Of a stretch of 64,000 nucleotides of DNA, positions 10,357 to 18,762 are shown in pieces. Within the stretch, counting starts at the first letter, position 1. Each line of letters opens with the position of its first letter. Under the pieces are notes generated by a model that saw only the letters and a program-made list of their open reading frames with translations, was not told where the DNA came from and did no database searches. The position numbers and the translations under genes are program-made. The stretch is from Hyphomicrobium sp. CS1GBMeth3 (GTDB lineage Bacteria > Pseudomonadota > Alphaproteobacteria > Rhizobiales > Hyphomicrobiaceae), in NCBI RefSeq assembly GCF_900117455.1, contig NZ_FPHO01000002.1, positions 372,001 to 436,000 on the forward strand, given 5' to 3'.

Positions 10357-11744
10357 GCTGCGATCTCTCCGGCGACGTCGGCGAGCGTCTGGTCGAGCGC
10401 CTTCTTGATGACGCGCTCGGCTTCCGCGAACTGCTCGTCGCTCCAGATCAATGGCGGGGCGCAGACCATGGTGTCGAAGACGGCGCGCATGATGAAGCCT
10501 TCGTGGAAGAAATGATCGCGGCAGATGAGACCGACGCGGCCAGGGTTGTCGAAGCGGCGGTGCGTGCGCTTATCCGCCACGAGTTCGATGGCGCCCATCA
10601 TGCCGACCGAGCGGACCTCGCCGACGAGGGGATGATCCTTGAACTTGGCAAGCAGGCGGGCGAGGGCGGGGCCGCTGTACTCGGCGACGCGCGGCACCAG
10701 CTTCTCGCGCTCCATGATCTCGATGTTCTTCAGCGCCACGGCGCAGGCGACGGGGTGACCCGAGAACGTGTAGCCGTGGTTGAAGTCGTCGTTATGAGCC
10801 ATCAGCGCCTCGACGATCGTGTCGTCGATCAGCACGCCTGAGAGCGGCAGGTAGCCCGAGGTTACGGCCTTCGCGAAAGTGACCAGGTTCGGCCTGATGC
10901 CATAGTATTCGGAGCCGAACCATGTGCCGAGACGGCCGAAACCGGTGATGACCTCATCGGCGAGGAACAGGATGCCGTACTTGTCGATGATGCGCTGCAC
11001 CTCTGGCCAATAGGAATCGGGCGCGATCTTGACGCCGCCGGCGCCTTGAACGGGCTCGCCGGCGAAGGCTGCCACGTTCTCGGGGCCAACGGCCAGGATC
11101 TCGTCCTCCAGCGCCTTGGCGGCGCGCAGTCCGAACTCCTCCAGGCTCTCGCCGTCCTTGCCTTCGCCGTACCAATAGGGGTCCATGACGTGACGGAAGC
11201 CCTCATAGACGGGATAACTGTGTTGGTGCACGTGGGACATGCCGCCCATGGAGCCCGCGGCGATCGTCGACCCGTGGTAGGCGTTCTTGCGCGAGATGAT
11301 GATGCGCCGGTTGGGCTCGCCCTTGAGCGTCCAGTAGTGACGAATGAGGCGGATGGCGGTGTCGTTCGATTCCGAGCCGGAGGAGCCGTAGAACACCTGG
11401 TTGATATGCGGCGGCGCGAGCTCGGCGAGCTTTTGCGACAGCTCAACGACCGGCGGGTGCGTGGTCTTGAAGAAGGTATTGTAGAACGGCAGCTCCAGCA
11501 TCTGGTCGCGCGCGGCATCGGCCAGCTCGGCGCGGCCGTAACCGATGTTCGTCGTCCAAAGCCCGGCCATGCCGTCAAGGATGCGGTGGCCCTCGCTATC
11601 CCAGATGTAGGAGCCGTCGGCCTTGACGATCACGCGCGCGCCAGCCGGACGCAGCGTGTTGTGCTGGGTGAAGGGATGCAAGTGATGCCGGGCATCGAGA
11701 TCGCGCCACTCGGCGGTGCTGTTCTTCACTCTTTTATTCGACAT
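10353..11744 (-). CDS. class III aminotransferase, polyamine:pyruvate type (SpuC-like)
   Basis: A 463-residue class III PLP enzyme. It shows HHLHPFTQHN near the N-terminus, MAGLWTTNIGYGR, the phosphate loop [42 protein letters not shown] and the PLP lysine near 292 in TFAKAVTSGYLPLSG. These features fit the putrescine/diamine:pyruvate transaminase group represented by SpuC. I start at MSNKRVKNS (11744), which has TGGAGG nine bases upstream. It is coupled to puuD by a four-base overlap. It could open a direct route from putrescine to 4-aminobutanal that bypasses glutamylation, or act on another diamine. The exact amine donor is not determined. Confidence 0.85.
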   Translation of the reverse strand: MSNKRVKNSTAEWRDLDARHHLHPFTQHNTLRPAGARVIVKADGSYIWDSEGHRILDGMAGLWTTNIGYGRAELADAARDQMLELPFYNTFFKTTHPPVVELSQKLAELAPPHINQVFYGSSGSESNDTAIRLIRHYWTLKGEPNRRIIISRKNAYHGSTIAAGSMGGMSHVHQHSYPVYEGFRHVMDPYWYGEGKDGESLEEFGLRAAKALEDEILAVGPENVAAFAGEPVQGAGGVKIAPDSYWPEVQRIIDKYGILFLADEVITGFGRLGTWFGSEYYGIRPNLVTFAKAVTSGYLPLSGVLIDDTIVEALMAHNDDFNHGYTFSGHPVACAVALKNIEIMEREKLVPRVAEYSGPALARLLAKFKDHPLVGEVRSVGMMGAIELVADKRTHRRFDNPGRVGLICRDHFFHEGFIMRAVFDTMVCAPPLIWSDEQFAEAERVIKKALDQTLADVAGEIAA

Positions 11745-11840
11745 GGAAGATCCTCCAGTGCGAGCGGGGGCTCGGAACGGTTCTTGCCTCGCGCGGGGCT
11801 GCCGCGACGCGAGACGCATTAGCCGCGCTTGCGCGCAGGC

Positions 11841-11933
11841 TCAGACCGGGTTCGGCGGCGTAAATCCAATGCGCGCGCAAAGCTCCAGGAGCTCCGTCTT
11901 GCGCGTCTTCGTGGGCTGGCCGATCGGTGTCAC
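11841..11933 (-). CDS. possible 30-residue small protein in the polyamine operon
   Basis: In the 223-base gap between two large operon genes, a GTG-initiated frame encodes MTPIGQPTKTRKTELLELCARIGFTPP and ends in NPV. It has AGGAAG with seven bases of spacing before the GTG. The peptide is basic, has one Cys and no signal sequence. I do not recognise it. It may be a real small protein, a leader that couples translation, or a chance frame; the good ribosome binding site is the only direct support. Confidence 0.3.
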   Translation of the reverse strand: MTPIGQPTKTRKTELLELCARIGFTPPNPV

Positions 11934-11967
11934 GTTTCGTCTTCCTGTTGGCACGTAAGCAGGGCGT

Positions 11968-13371
11968 TCAGACGCTGAGCAAGAGATGCTCGCGCTCCCA
12001 GGGGCTGATGACGCGCATGAACTCCTCGAACTCGCTGCGCTTCAGCGACAGATAGACGTGGCAGAAGCGCTTGCCGAGAATCTCGTGCAGCTCGGGCGAA
12101 TCCTCGAAGGCCGTCAGCGCTTCGAGAAGTCCGCGTGGCAGCTGGTGATCGTTGCGGTAGGCATTACCGATCACCGCTTCGCGCGGCTCGAGCCCCATCT
12201 TGATGCCAAGGTAGCCGCAGGCGAGGCTCGCGGCGATGGCGAGATACGGGTTGGCGTCCGAACCGGCGAGACGGTTCTCGATGCGGCGTGCGGAAGCGGA
12301 CGAGAACGGCACGCGCAGGCCGGCCGAGCGATTATCGTGGCCCCACTCGACGTTAATCGGCGCCGCGCCGCCGGGAACGAGGCGGCGGTAGGAGTTGACG
12401 TAGGGCGCGAGGAGGCAGGTCGCGGGCGGAAGGAAGTGCTGCTGGCCGGCCAGGAACTGATAGAACAGCTTGCTCGCTCCACCGGTCTCGTCGGTGAAGA
12501 TGTTGCGCCCGGTTTTCGCGTCGACGACGCTCTGGTGAATGTGCATGGCGCTGCCCGGCTCGTTGGCGAGGGGCTTGGCCATGAACGTCGCGTAGCAGTT
12601 GTGCGTGAACGCCGCCTCGCGGATGGTGCGCTTGAACAGGAATACCTGATCGGCGAGGTCGACGGGGTCGCCGTGCAAGAGGTTGATCTCGAGCTGCGCG
12701 GCGCCGCCTTCCTGGATAATAGTGTCGATCTTCAGGTACTGGCGCTCGGCGTACTCGTAGATGTCGTCGACGATCTTGTCGTACTCGTCGACGGCGCCGA
12801 GGCTGTAAGCCTGACGCCCGGCGCCAGCGCGGCCCGAGCGGCCCGTCGGCGGCTCAAGCGGATAATCCGGATCGGGGTTGGTCTTGGTCAGGTAGAACTC
12901 GAGCTCCGGGGCGACGACCGGGGTCCAGCCCTCCTTTTCGTAGAGGGCGAGCACGCGCTTCAACACCGAGCGCGGCGCGATCTCGACCGGCGCACCGTTC
13001 TGCCAGGTGGCGTCATGGATGACCTGGGCCGTCGGACTCGACGCCCAAGGTGCGGGACGGATGGTGCTGAGATCCGGCACCATAAGGAGATCGCTTTCGG
13101 CGTAAAGCGCTTGGCCGTCCTCCTCGAAGCCGACGTAGTCGCCGGTGATCGTCTGGTGGAAGATCGAGATCGGAAGGTGCACCGGATCGAGCTTGGCGAA
13201 CTTCTCTGCCGGCATGGTTTTGCCGCGCGCAACGCCGGCAATATCCGGGACCGCGCAGTCTACCTCCTCGATGCGGTGGTGCTGCAGCCAGGCGCGCAGC
13301 TTCTCCGGCTCCGTTCCGTCGCCGAATGTTTCCCCCGTCAGACTGGCCATCGTTCCCGTGTCGGCTGACAT
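11968..13371 (-). CDS. glutamine synthetase family protein, second PuuA-like ligase
   Basis: A 467-residue glutamine synthetase superfamily protein, first gene of the catabolic operon after the regulator. It has EVDCAVPDIAGVARGK near the N-terminus, APELEFYL, GGAAQLEINL, GSAMHIHQS, HDNRSAGLRVP and RIENRLAGSDANPYLAIAAS, all catalytic landmarks of gamma-glutamylamine ligases. A Gly/Arg-rich insert near 160-175 (GRSGRAGAGRQ) is a difference from the other copy. I start at MSADTG (13371), with AAGGTGG upstream. A TGTGATCACA site lies 129 bases upstream of the start. It probably glutamylates a polyamine or monoamine different from that used by the second copy at 8252-9604; this is inference. Confidence 0.85.
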   Translation of the reverse strand: MSADTGTMASLTGETFGDGTEPEKLRAWLQHHRIEEVDCAVPDIAGVARGKTMPAEKFAKLDPVHLPISIFHQTITGDYVGFEEDGQALYAESDLLMVPDLSTIRPAPWASSPTAQVIHDATWQNGAPVEIAPRSVLKRVLALYEKEGWTPVVAPELEFYLTKTNPDPDYPLEPPTGRSGRAGAGRQAYSLGAVDEYDKIVDDIYEYAERQYLKIDTIIQEGGAAQLEINLLHGDPVDLADQVFLFKRTIREAAFTHNCYATFMAKPLANEPGSAMHIHQSVVDAKTGRNIFTDETGGASKLFYQFLAGQQHFLPPATCLLAPYVNSYRRLVPGGAAPINVEWGHDNRSAGLRVPFSSASARRIENRLAGSDANPYLAIAASLACGYLGIKMGLEPREAVIGNAYRNDHQLPRGLLEALTAFEDSPELHEILGKRFCHVYLSLKRSEFEEFMRVISPWEREHLLLSV

Positions 13372-13495
13372 TATCCACCTTGATCGAATAGGCTGAGGTC
13401 TCGTGCGGCTGGCCCTGTGACGAGCCCGGCGCACGCCGCCGCCCGGTGCGCATCACGTTCCCGATTGCGTCTCCGGGGGCGGCTCAAGTTTGCTG

Positions 13496-13510
13496 ATAAT
13501 GTGATCACAA
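13496..13510. promoter_or_regulatory. candidate GntR-type operator, copy 1
   Basis: ATAATGTGATCACAA, with the perfect palindrome TGTGATCACA at 13500-13509. The same 15 bases occur again at 14463-14477. It lies 125 to 139 bases upstream of the first catabolic gene and just after the regulator gene stop, where an operon operator is expected. Short palindromes with GT..AC arms are typical for FadR-subfamily GntR regulators. Confidence 0.65.
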
Positions 13511-13583
13511 AAGCCGCCAAAACTCAAGGGTCGCCCATTTCCGGTATTTCCCGGTTAAAAAGGTTGCCTTGGTTTTCAAATCC

Positions 13584-14366
13584 TTACTGAGAGCGCTTCA
13601 ATACGATTTCTCCGATGAACGTCATGCCCTGGCTCACGTCGGCGGCGATGGCGGAGCGCAGCGCTTTGCGATCGCGCCGCTCGAGGGCGGCGATTGCGGC
13701 CTGATGCTGGTCCTCGAGATCGGAGGTGCCCCAGCGGTTGTAGGCCATGCGCATGAAGGGCCCGAACTGCAGCCAGATGCTCTCGACGAGGGCCAGCAGC
13801 GTGTCGGCGTGGGCGTGTTTGTAGATGGCAAAGTGAAAGCGAAAGTTGTTCTCCATGTAGCCGTGCACATCACCTGCGGCCATGGCGCGATCGACGGCCT
13901 TGTCGTGCGTGATGATGCGGCGCAGCTCGGCGGGGCCGATGTGATCCATGGCACGGGCGGCGAGTTCCGGTTCGAGTGCTTTTCGCGCAAAAACAATCTG
14001 TTCGAAGGCCTCGCTCGTCATCGGCGGTACTAGGACGCGGCGATTGTCCTGCATCTTCAAGGCGCGCTCGGCAATGAGGCGGCGCACTGCCTCACGAATA
14101 GGCATCGGGCTCACGCCCAGGTCCTCGGCGAGGCCGCGCAGCGTCACGGCGCTGCCCGGCAGGAAGCCACCGAAGAGGATGCGATCGCGAAGTCCGCGAT
14201 AGACGCTTTCGTGCGTCGTGACAGCGATTTGACTGCGGTCGGCCGATGTCGGGCGGTGCGCGGGACTGAGACGTGCGGGGGTGACGCTTTCGATGTCTCG
14301 TTCGCGACGGCGGCTGCGCCCGGATCTCTCCGCCAAAGTCCGCTCTCCTGCCTTATCGTTGCGCAT
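13584..14366 (-). CDS. GntR family regulator, FadR/FCD type, of polyamine genes
   Basis: A 260-residue regulator. After a basic, Arg-rich tail of about 55 residues comes a winged-helix domain (VYRGLRDRILFGGFLPGSAVTLRGLAEDLGVSPMPIREAVRRL, about 60-105), then an all-helical FCD effector domain with the metal or ligand histidines in FRFHFAIYKHA and DQHQAAIAALERRD. I use the ATG at 14366; its ribosome binding site is weak and a TTG start at 14441 is possible. It lies between the catabolic operon and the divergent ABC importer, and identical TGTGATCACA sites sit on both sides of it. It is therefore the likely repressor of both units and of itself, relieved by a polyamine or a breakdown product; the ligand is unknown. 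Confidence 0.88.
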   Translation of the reverse strand: MRNDKAGERTLAERSGRSRRRERDIESVTPARLSPAHRPTSADRSQIAVTTHESVYRGLRDRILFGGFLPGSAVTLRGLAEDLGVSPMPIREAVRRLIAERALKMQDNRRVLVPPMTSEAFEQIVFARKALEPELAARAMDHIGPAELRRIITHDKAVDRAMAAGDVHGYMENNFRFHFAIYKHAHADTLLALVESIWLQFGPFMRMAYNRWGTSDLEDQHQAAIAALERRDRKALRSAIAADVSQGMTFIGEIVLKRSQ

Positions 14367-14462
14367 TGCACAAATCCGATCACTCCGAATTCTGCACGAA
14401 AGCGTGACTGCCTCCGTGTCGATCTCGTGCGCCAACCTCAACGAAAGACTTGTAGCGCGCGA

Positions 14463-14477
14463 ATAATGTGATCACAA
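14463..14477. promoter_or_regulatory. candidate GntR-type operator, copy 2
   Basis: ATAATGTGATCACAA, identical over 15 bases to the site at 13496-13510. It lies in the divergent gap between the regulator (start 14366) and the putrescine-binding protein (start 14562), about 85 bases upstream of the latter. This placement fits control of the importer and autoregulation. Confidence 0.65.
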
Positions 14478-14561
14478 TGGGCACGTCGGGCCGGCGGCGG
14501 AAATCGGTGCTGCAGGGTCTTGGACCGTTCGAATTTCATAGCTCCCGTGGGAGAGAGTCGC

Positions 14562-15665
14562 ATGATCAAGATTTCCAGCGCCCGTGCTTACGTTGCAGGC
14601 TCGGTTGCCATGATGTCGTTGTTCGTTGCCGGGGCGGCGACTGCGAAAGAGGTTCGCATCTATAACTGGTCGGACTACATCGACGAGGAGGTGCTGAAAG
14701 AATTCGAGAAAGAGACCGGCATCAAGCCGATCTACGACGTGTTCGACAGCAACGAGCTGCTCGAGACGAAGCTCCTCGCGGGGGGTAGCGGCTACGATCT
14801 TGTTGTTCCGACCGGGCCTTTCCTTTCGCGGCAGATCACGGCCGGCGTGTTTCAGAAGCTCGACAAGTCGAAACTTCCGAACCTCAAAAACGTATGGCCG
14901 CTGATCGCCGAGCGCACAGCGCTCTACGATCCTGGCAACGAGTACTCGATCAACTACATGTGGGGTACGACGGGCATAGGATACAACGAAGCCAAGATCC
15001 AGGAACGCATGCCGGATGCGCCCGTCGATTCCTGGGATCTGATCTTCAAGCCGGAGATCGTCTCCAAGTTCAAGGACTGCGGCATCTATCTCCTGGATGC
15101 CCCGGACGATATCATCCCTGTGGCGTTGCTCTATCTTGGCCTCGATCCCAACAGCAAGGATGCGGGTGACCTGCAGAAAGCCGGCGCGCTGCTCGAGTCT
15201 ATTCGGCCCAACATCCAGAAATTCCATTCCTCGGAATTCATCAACGCTCTGGCCAATGGCGACATCTGCATCGCTGTTGGCTATTCGGGCGACATCCTGC
15301 AGGCGCGCGATCGCGCGGAGGAGGCCAAGAACAACGTCACCATCGGTTACAAGATTCCGAAGGAAGGCGCGCAGATGTGGTTCGATCAATTGGCCATCCC
15401 GGCGGACGCGAAGAACATCGAGGAGGCACACGCGTTCCTCAACTACATCCTGAAGCCGGAGGCGATCGCCAAGGCGTCGAACTATGTGAATTACGCGAAC
15501 GGCAATATCGCCTCGCTGGAGTTCATCGACGAGGAGGTGAAGTCCGACGCCTCTATCTTCCCCGACGAGGAGACGCTCAAGCGGCTCTTCGTCAAGGATC
15601 CCTATGACGCCAAGACGCAACGGACCGTGACCAGGATCTGGACCAAGGTGGTGACCGGCCAATAG
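14562..15665 (+). CDS. polyamine ABC transporter, periplasmic binding protein (PotF/SpuD-like)
   Basis: A 367-residue exported substrate-binding protein. Residues 1-28 form a signal peptide (YVAGSVAMMSLFVAGAATA), followed by the family hallmark VRIYNWSDYIDEEVLKEFEKETGI. WGTTGIGYN, VALLYLGLDPNS, VGYSGDILQA and the C-terminal TRIWTKVVTGQ also match PotF/SpuD. It captures putrescine or spermidine in the periplasm for the membrane components that follow. Start at 14562 is supported by GGGAGAGAG just upstream. A strong hairpin terminator lies between this gene and the ATPase gene, so the binding protein is probably made in excess over the membrane components. Confidence 0.93.
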   Translation: MIKISSARAYVAGSVAMMSLFVAGAATAKEVRIYNWSDYIDEEVLKEFEKETGIKPIYDVFDSNELLETKLLAGGSGYDLVVPTGPFLSRQITAGVFQKLDKSKLPNLKNVWPLIAERTALYDPGNEYSINYMWGTTGIGYNEAKIQERMPDAPVDSWDLIFKPEIVSKFKDCGIYLLDAPDDIIPVALLYLGLDPNSKDAGDLQKAGALLESIRPNIQKFHSSEFINALANGDICIAVGYSGDILQARDRAEEAKNNVTIGYKIPKEGAQMWFDQLAIPADAKNIEEAHAFLNYILKPEAIAKASNYVNYANGNIASLEFIDEEVKSDASIFPDEETLKRLFVKDPYDAKTQRTVTRIWTKVVTGQ

Positions 15666-15676
15666 AGAAACCTACG

Positions 15677-15708
15677 CCGCGCCCGGGAGGCTCCCGGGCG
15701 CGGTTTTC
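15677..15708 (+). terminator. hairpin terminator/attenuator after the binding-protein gene
   Basis: CCGCGCCCGGGAG (15677-15689) pairs with CTCCCGGGCGCGG (15691-15703), a 13-base-pair stem, followed by TTTTCGTT. It lies 11 bases after the binding-protein stop and 60 bases before the ATPase start. It probably ends most transcripts here and lets some through. Confidence 0.8.
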
Positions 15709-15762
15709 GTTCAGGCCGCGGCGGCGATCCCGAGTTCGCCGCGAAACGCGAGGAATTTCATC

Positions 15763-16968
15763 ATGAGTGGGGCCGCCGTGCAGACCTCGTCGCTAGCCAC
15801 AGTCACCGGGACCGGCCAGATACCGACAGGCCGTACGCCCGCGCCGCAGTCCGGTTTCGCGCCATGGAAAGATCCGTCGAAACGGCCGATCGTGCGCTTC
15901 GAGAACGTCGTCAAGAGGTTCGGCGATTTCGTCGCCGTCAAGGATTGCACGCTCGACATCTACGAGCGCGAGTTCTTCGCGCTGCTCGGACCGTCGGGCT
16001 GCGGGAAGACCACGCTCCTGCGCATGCTGGCAGGCTTCGAGAAGCCGACCAGCGGGCGCATTCTCGTTGGCGGGGAGGACATCACGGAGCTTGCGCCCTA
16101 CGAGCGGCCGGTCAACATGATGTTTCAGTCCTACGCGTTGTTTCCGCACATGACCGTCGAGCAGAACATCGGCTTCGGCCTGAAGCAGGAGGGCATGCCG
16201 AAGGATCAGATCGCGACGCGTGTCGAGGAAGCGATGACGATGCTGGAGCTCTCCGGCTTCGGCAAGCGCAAGCCGCATCAGCTCTCGGGCGGTCAGCAGC
16301 AGCGCGTGGCGCTGGCGCGTGCGATCGCCAAGAAGCCGCGCATCGTGTTGCTCGACGAACCGCTCGGCGCGCTCGACAAGCGCCTCAGGCAGACGGCGCA
16401 GTTCGAGCTCATGGGCATCCAGGAGCGCACCGGCACGACCTTCATTATCGTCACGCATGACCAGGAGGAGGCGATGACCGTCTCCTCGCGCATCGCGGTC
16501 ATGGATCACGGCGAGTTCGTGCAAATTGCGACGCCCGGAGACATCTACGAAGCGCCCAACTCGCGCTACGTGGCGAACTTCATCGGTGACGTGAACCTGC
16601 TGCAGGGCAAGGTCGTTAGCGTGTCCGGCGGCTTTGCGGAGCTGGATTGGGGGCCGGGCTTGGCTCGCTTCAAGGCCATCGCGCCGGAGGGATGCGTCGG
16701 GGATCAAACGGTCTGGCTGACGCTGAGGCCCGAGAAAATTCATATCTCTCTCGAGAAGCCATCGGACGCCAGCAACGCGGTGCCGGGCAAGGTTGTCGAC
16801 GTCGGCTATCTCGGCTCGATCTCGCACTACCACGTGGAACTCGAGAACGGCCAACGGGTGAAGGCCTTGCGCACCAACTCGTCGCGCCTCGTGGATCATC
16901 CCATCAGCTGGGAGGACAAGGTGTGGCTCGAGTGGCCACCGGAGACCGGGATCGTCGTCACCCGCTAG
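15763..16968 (+). CDS. polyamine ABC transporter ATPase (PotA/PotG-like)
   Basis: A 401-residue ABC ATPase for polyamine import. After an N-terminal extension of about 40 residues come Walker A GPSGCGKTT, the Q-loop MMFQSYALFPHM, signature LSGGQQQRVALARA, Walker B IVLLDEPLGALD and the H-loop VTHDQEEAM. The last 120 residues form the TOBE-type regulatory domain. The start has AGGAA seven bases upstream. It is followed after 15 bases by the first permease gene. It powers the importer made with the two permeases and the binding protein. Substrate class is assigned from the linked binding protein. Confidence 0.93.
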   Translation: MSGAAVQTSSLATVTGTGQIPTGRTPAPQSGFAPWKDPSKRPIVRFENVVKRFGDFVAVKDCTLDIYEREFFALLGPSGCGKTTLLRMLAGFEKPTSGRILVGGEDITELAPYERPVNMMFQSYALFPHMTVEQNIGFGLKQEGMPKDQIATRVEEAMTMLELSGFGKRKPHQLSGGQQQRVALARAIAKKPRIVLLDEPLGALDKRLRQTAQFELMGIQERTGTTFIIVTHDQEEAMTVSSRIAVMDHGEFVQIATPGDIYEAPNSRYVANFIGDVNLLQGKVVSVSGGFAELDWGPGLARFKAIAPEGCVGDQTVWLTLRPEKIHISLEKPSDASNAVPGKVVDVGYLGSISHYHVELENGQRVKALRTNSSRLVDHPISWEDKVWLEWPPETGIVVTR

Positions 16969-16983
16969 GCTCGGAGATTTCAC

Positions 16984-17871
16984 ATGCGCCGCTGGCTTTT
17001 GATCTCGGTGCCCTACCTGTGGCTCCTGGTTTTTTTCCTTGTCCCGTTCTTCATCGTTTTCAAGATCTCGCTGTCGGACATTGCGACGGCGATCCCGCCC
17101 TATACGCCGACGCTGGATCTCTCGCAGGGGTTCGCCGGGATCGTCGATTTCGTGTCCCAGCTCGACCTTGAGAACTACGTCTTCATCATGCAGGACTCCC
17201 TGTACGTGAACGCGTATTTCTCGGCGCTCAAGATCGCGGCGATCTCGACGTTCATCACGCTGCTGGTGGCTTACCCGATTGCCTACGGCATGGCGCGCGC
17301 GCCCAAGGAGTGGCAGCCGACGCTGGTCATGCTCGTGATCCTGCCCTTCTGGACCTCGTTCCTGATCCGCGTCTATGCCTGGATCGGCATCCTGAAGAAG
17401 GAAGGGCTGCTCAACATGTTCCTGATGAACATCGGTGTCATCAGCGAGCCGCTGACGATCATGAACACACCGACGGCGGTCTATATCGGCATCGTTTATT
17501 CGTATCTGCCCTTCATGATCCTGCCGCTCTATGCGAGCCTCGAGAAGATCAATCCCTCGCTGATCGAAGCGGCCGCCGATCTCGGCTCGCCGCCGTGGAA
17601 GTCGTTCTGGCAGGTGACGTTCCCGCTGTCGCTACCGGGCGTGGTGGCGGGTTGCTTCCTCGTATTCATCCCGGCTACCGGCGAGTTCGTTATTCCGGAT
17701 CTTCTCGGCGGCTCGGATACGCTGATGATCGGCAAGACGCTGTGGACCGAGTTCTTCAACAATCGTGACTGGCCGGTGTCGTCGGCGGTGGCGGTGGTGC
17801 TGCTCTTGGTGCTCGTCGTTCCGATCGTGCTGTTCCAGCGCAGTCAGCAAAAATTGCGGGAGGCCGGGTGA
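16984..17871 (+). CDS. polyamine ABC transporter permease (PotB/PotH-like)
   Basis: A 295-residue inner-membrane permease with about six transmembrane segments, beginning with a hydrophobic helix at residues 4-28. The EAA loop that contacts the ATPase is visible as EAAADLGSPPWKSFWQVTFPLSLPGV near residues 195-220. GGAG lies seven bases before the ATG. The stop codon overlaps the start of the second permease (TGATG), so the two are translated together and should pair one to one. It forms half of the translocation channel for putrescine or spermidine. Confidence 0.93.
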   Translation: MRRWLLISVPYLWLLVFFLVPFFIVFKISLSDIATAIPPYTPTLDLSQGFAGIVDFVSQLDLENYVFIMQDSLYVNAYFSALKIAAISTFITLLVAYPIAYGMARAPKEWQPTLVMLVILPFWTSFLIRVYAWIGILKKEGLLNMFLMNIGVISEPLTIMNTPTAVYIGIVYSYLPFMILPLYASLEKINPSLIEAAADLGSPPWKSFWQVTFPLSLPGVVAGCFLVFIPATGEFVIPDLLGGSDTLMIGKTLWTEFFNNRDWPVSSAVAVVLLLVLVVPIVLFQRSQQKLREAG

Positions 17872-18692
17872 TGAGACGCTTCAGCTGGTTCAACGCTACC
17901 TCGATCGCACTCGGGTTCGCGTTTCTCTACATCCCGATCCTGCTGCTCGTGATCTACAGCTTCAACGAGTCGAAGCTGGTGACGGTGTGGGGTGGCTGGT
18001 CTACGAAGTGGTACGGAAGCCTGCTGCGGAATGAGAGCATCCTCAATGCAGCGTGGGTCACGTTGCGCGTCGCGATCGTTTCGTCGACGCTTGCGGTGGT
18101 GCTCGGTACGCTGGCGGCCATCGTGTTGGTGCGCATGGGACGCTTTCCCGGGCGCACGCTATTCTCGGGTATGATCTTCGCGCCGCTCGTCATGCCGGAG
18201 GTGATCACGGGTCTGTCGCTGTTGCTCCTATTCGTGGCCATCAACATCGATCGTGGTTTCTGGACTGTCGTCATCGCCCACGCGACCTTCTCGATGTGCT
18301 TTGCAGCCGTGGTCGTACAGGCGCGCCTCTACGATTTCGACAAGTCGGTGGAGGAAGCGGCCATGGACCTCGGCGCCACGCCGGTGCAGACGTTTCTGCA
18401 GGTGACGCTGCCGATCATCGCGCCGTCCGTCATCTCGGCGTGGCTGTTGGCCTTCACGCTATCGCTTGATGACCTTGTGATCGCGAGCTTCGCGACGGGG
18501 CCCGGCGCCACGACGCTGCCGATGAAGATCTACAGCCAGGTTCGCTTGGGCGTAACGCCCGAGATCAACGCCGTGTCGACGATCATGATCGGGCTGGTGA
18601 CGATCGGCGTGCTGGTGGCGTCCTATACGACGAAGCGCGCGAGTCAGCGGCAGGCGCGTGAGCTTGCGGCCGTGGACGCGGGCGCCAAGTAG
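17871..18692 (+). CDS. polyamine ABC transporter permease (PotC/PotI-like)
   Basis: A 273-residue permease with about six membrane helices. The first, ATSIALGFAFLYIPILLLVIYSFNESK, matches the start of PotC/PotI proteins. The EAA loop is EEAAMDLGATPVQTFLQVTLPIIAPSV near 155-182. The ATG at 17871 shares one base with the previous stop; a GTG three bases earlier is the only other option. It completes the importer with the preceding three genes. puuB follows after about 220 bases that contain a hairpin. Confidence 0.93.
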   Translation: MRRFSWFNATSIALGFAFLYIPILLLVIYSFNESKLVTVWGGWSTKWYGSLLRNESILNAAWVTLRVAIVSSTLAVVLGTLAAIVLVRMGRFPGRTLFSGMIFAPLVMPEVITGLSLLLLFVAINIDRGFWTVVIAHATFSMCFAAVVVQARLYDFDKSVEEAAMDLGATPVQTFLQVTLPIIAPSVISAWLLAFTLSLDDLVIASFATGPGATTLPMKIYSQVRLGVTPEINAVSTIMIGLVTIGVLVASYTTKRASQRQARELAAVDAGAK

Positions 18693-18762
18693 GGGGCGGA
18701 TGTTGCTAACTGTGAGACACCGCAGTCCCTCACGCGTCTTCCTTGCGTCCGCTCGGAAGCCC

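Noticed and set aside
11986..13368. Long plus-strand open frame of about 460 codons opposite the glutamine synthetase gene
   Set aside because: It is a GC-rich antisense shadow. The minus strand encodes an intact glutamine synthetase family protein with all motifs.
13500..13509. TGTGATCACA as a CRP/FNR-type site
   Set aside because: CRP sites have TGTGA and TCACA arms separated by six bases. Here the arms abut, and the neighbouring GntR gene with a second identical copy explains the site better.
15793..16983. Minus-strand open frame opposite the polyamine ABC ATPase gene
   Set aside because: Shadow of a canonical ABC ATPase with complete motifs on the plus strand.
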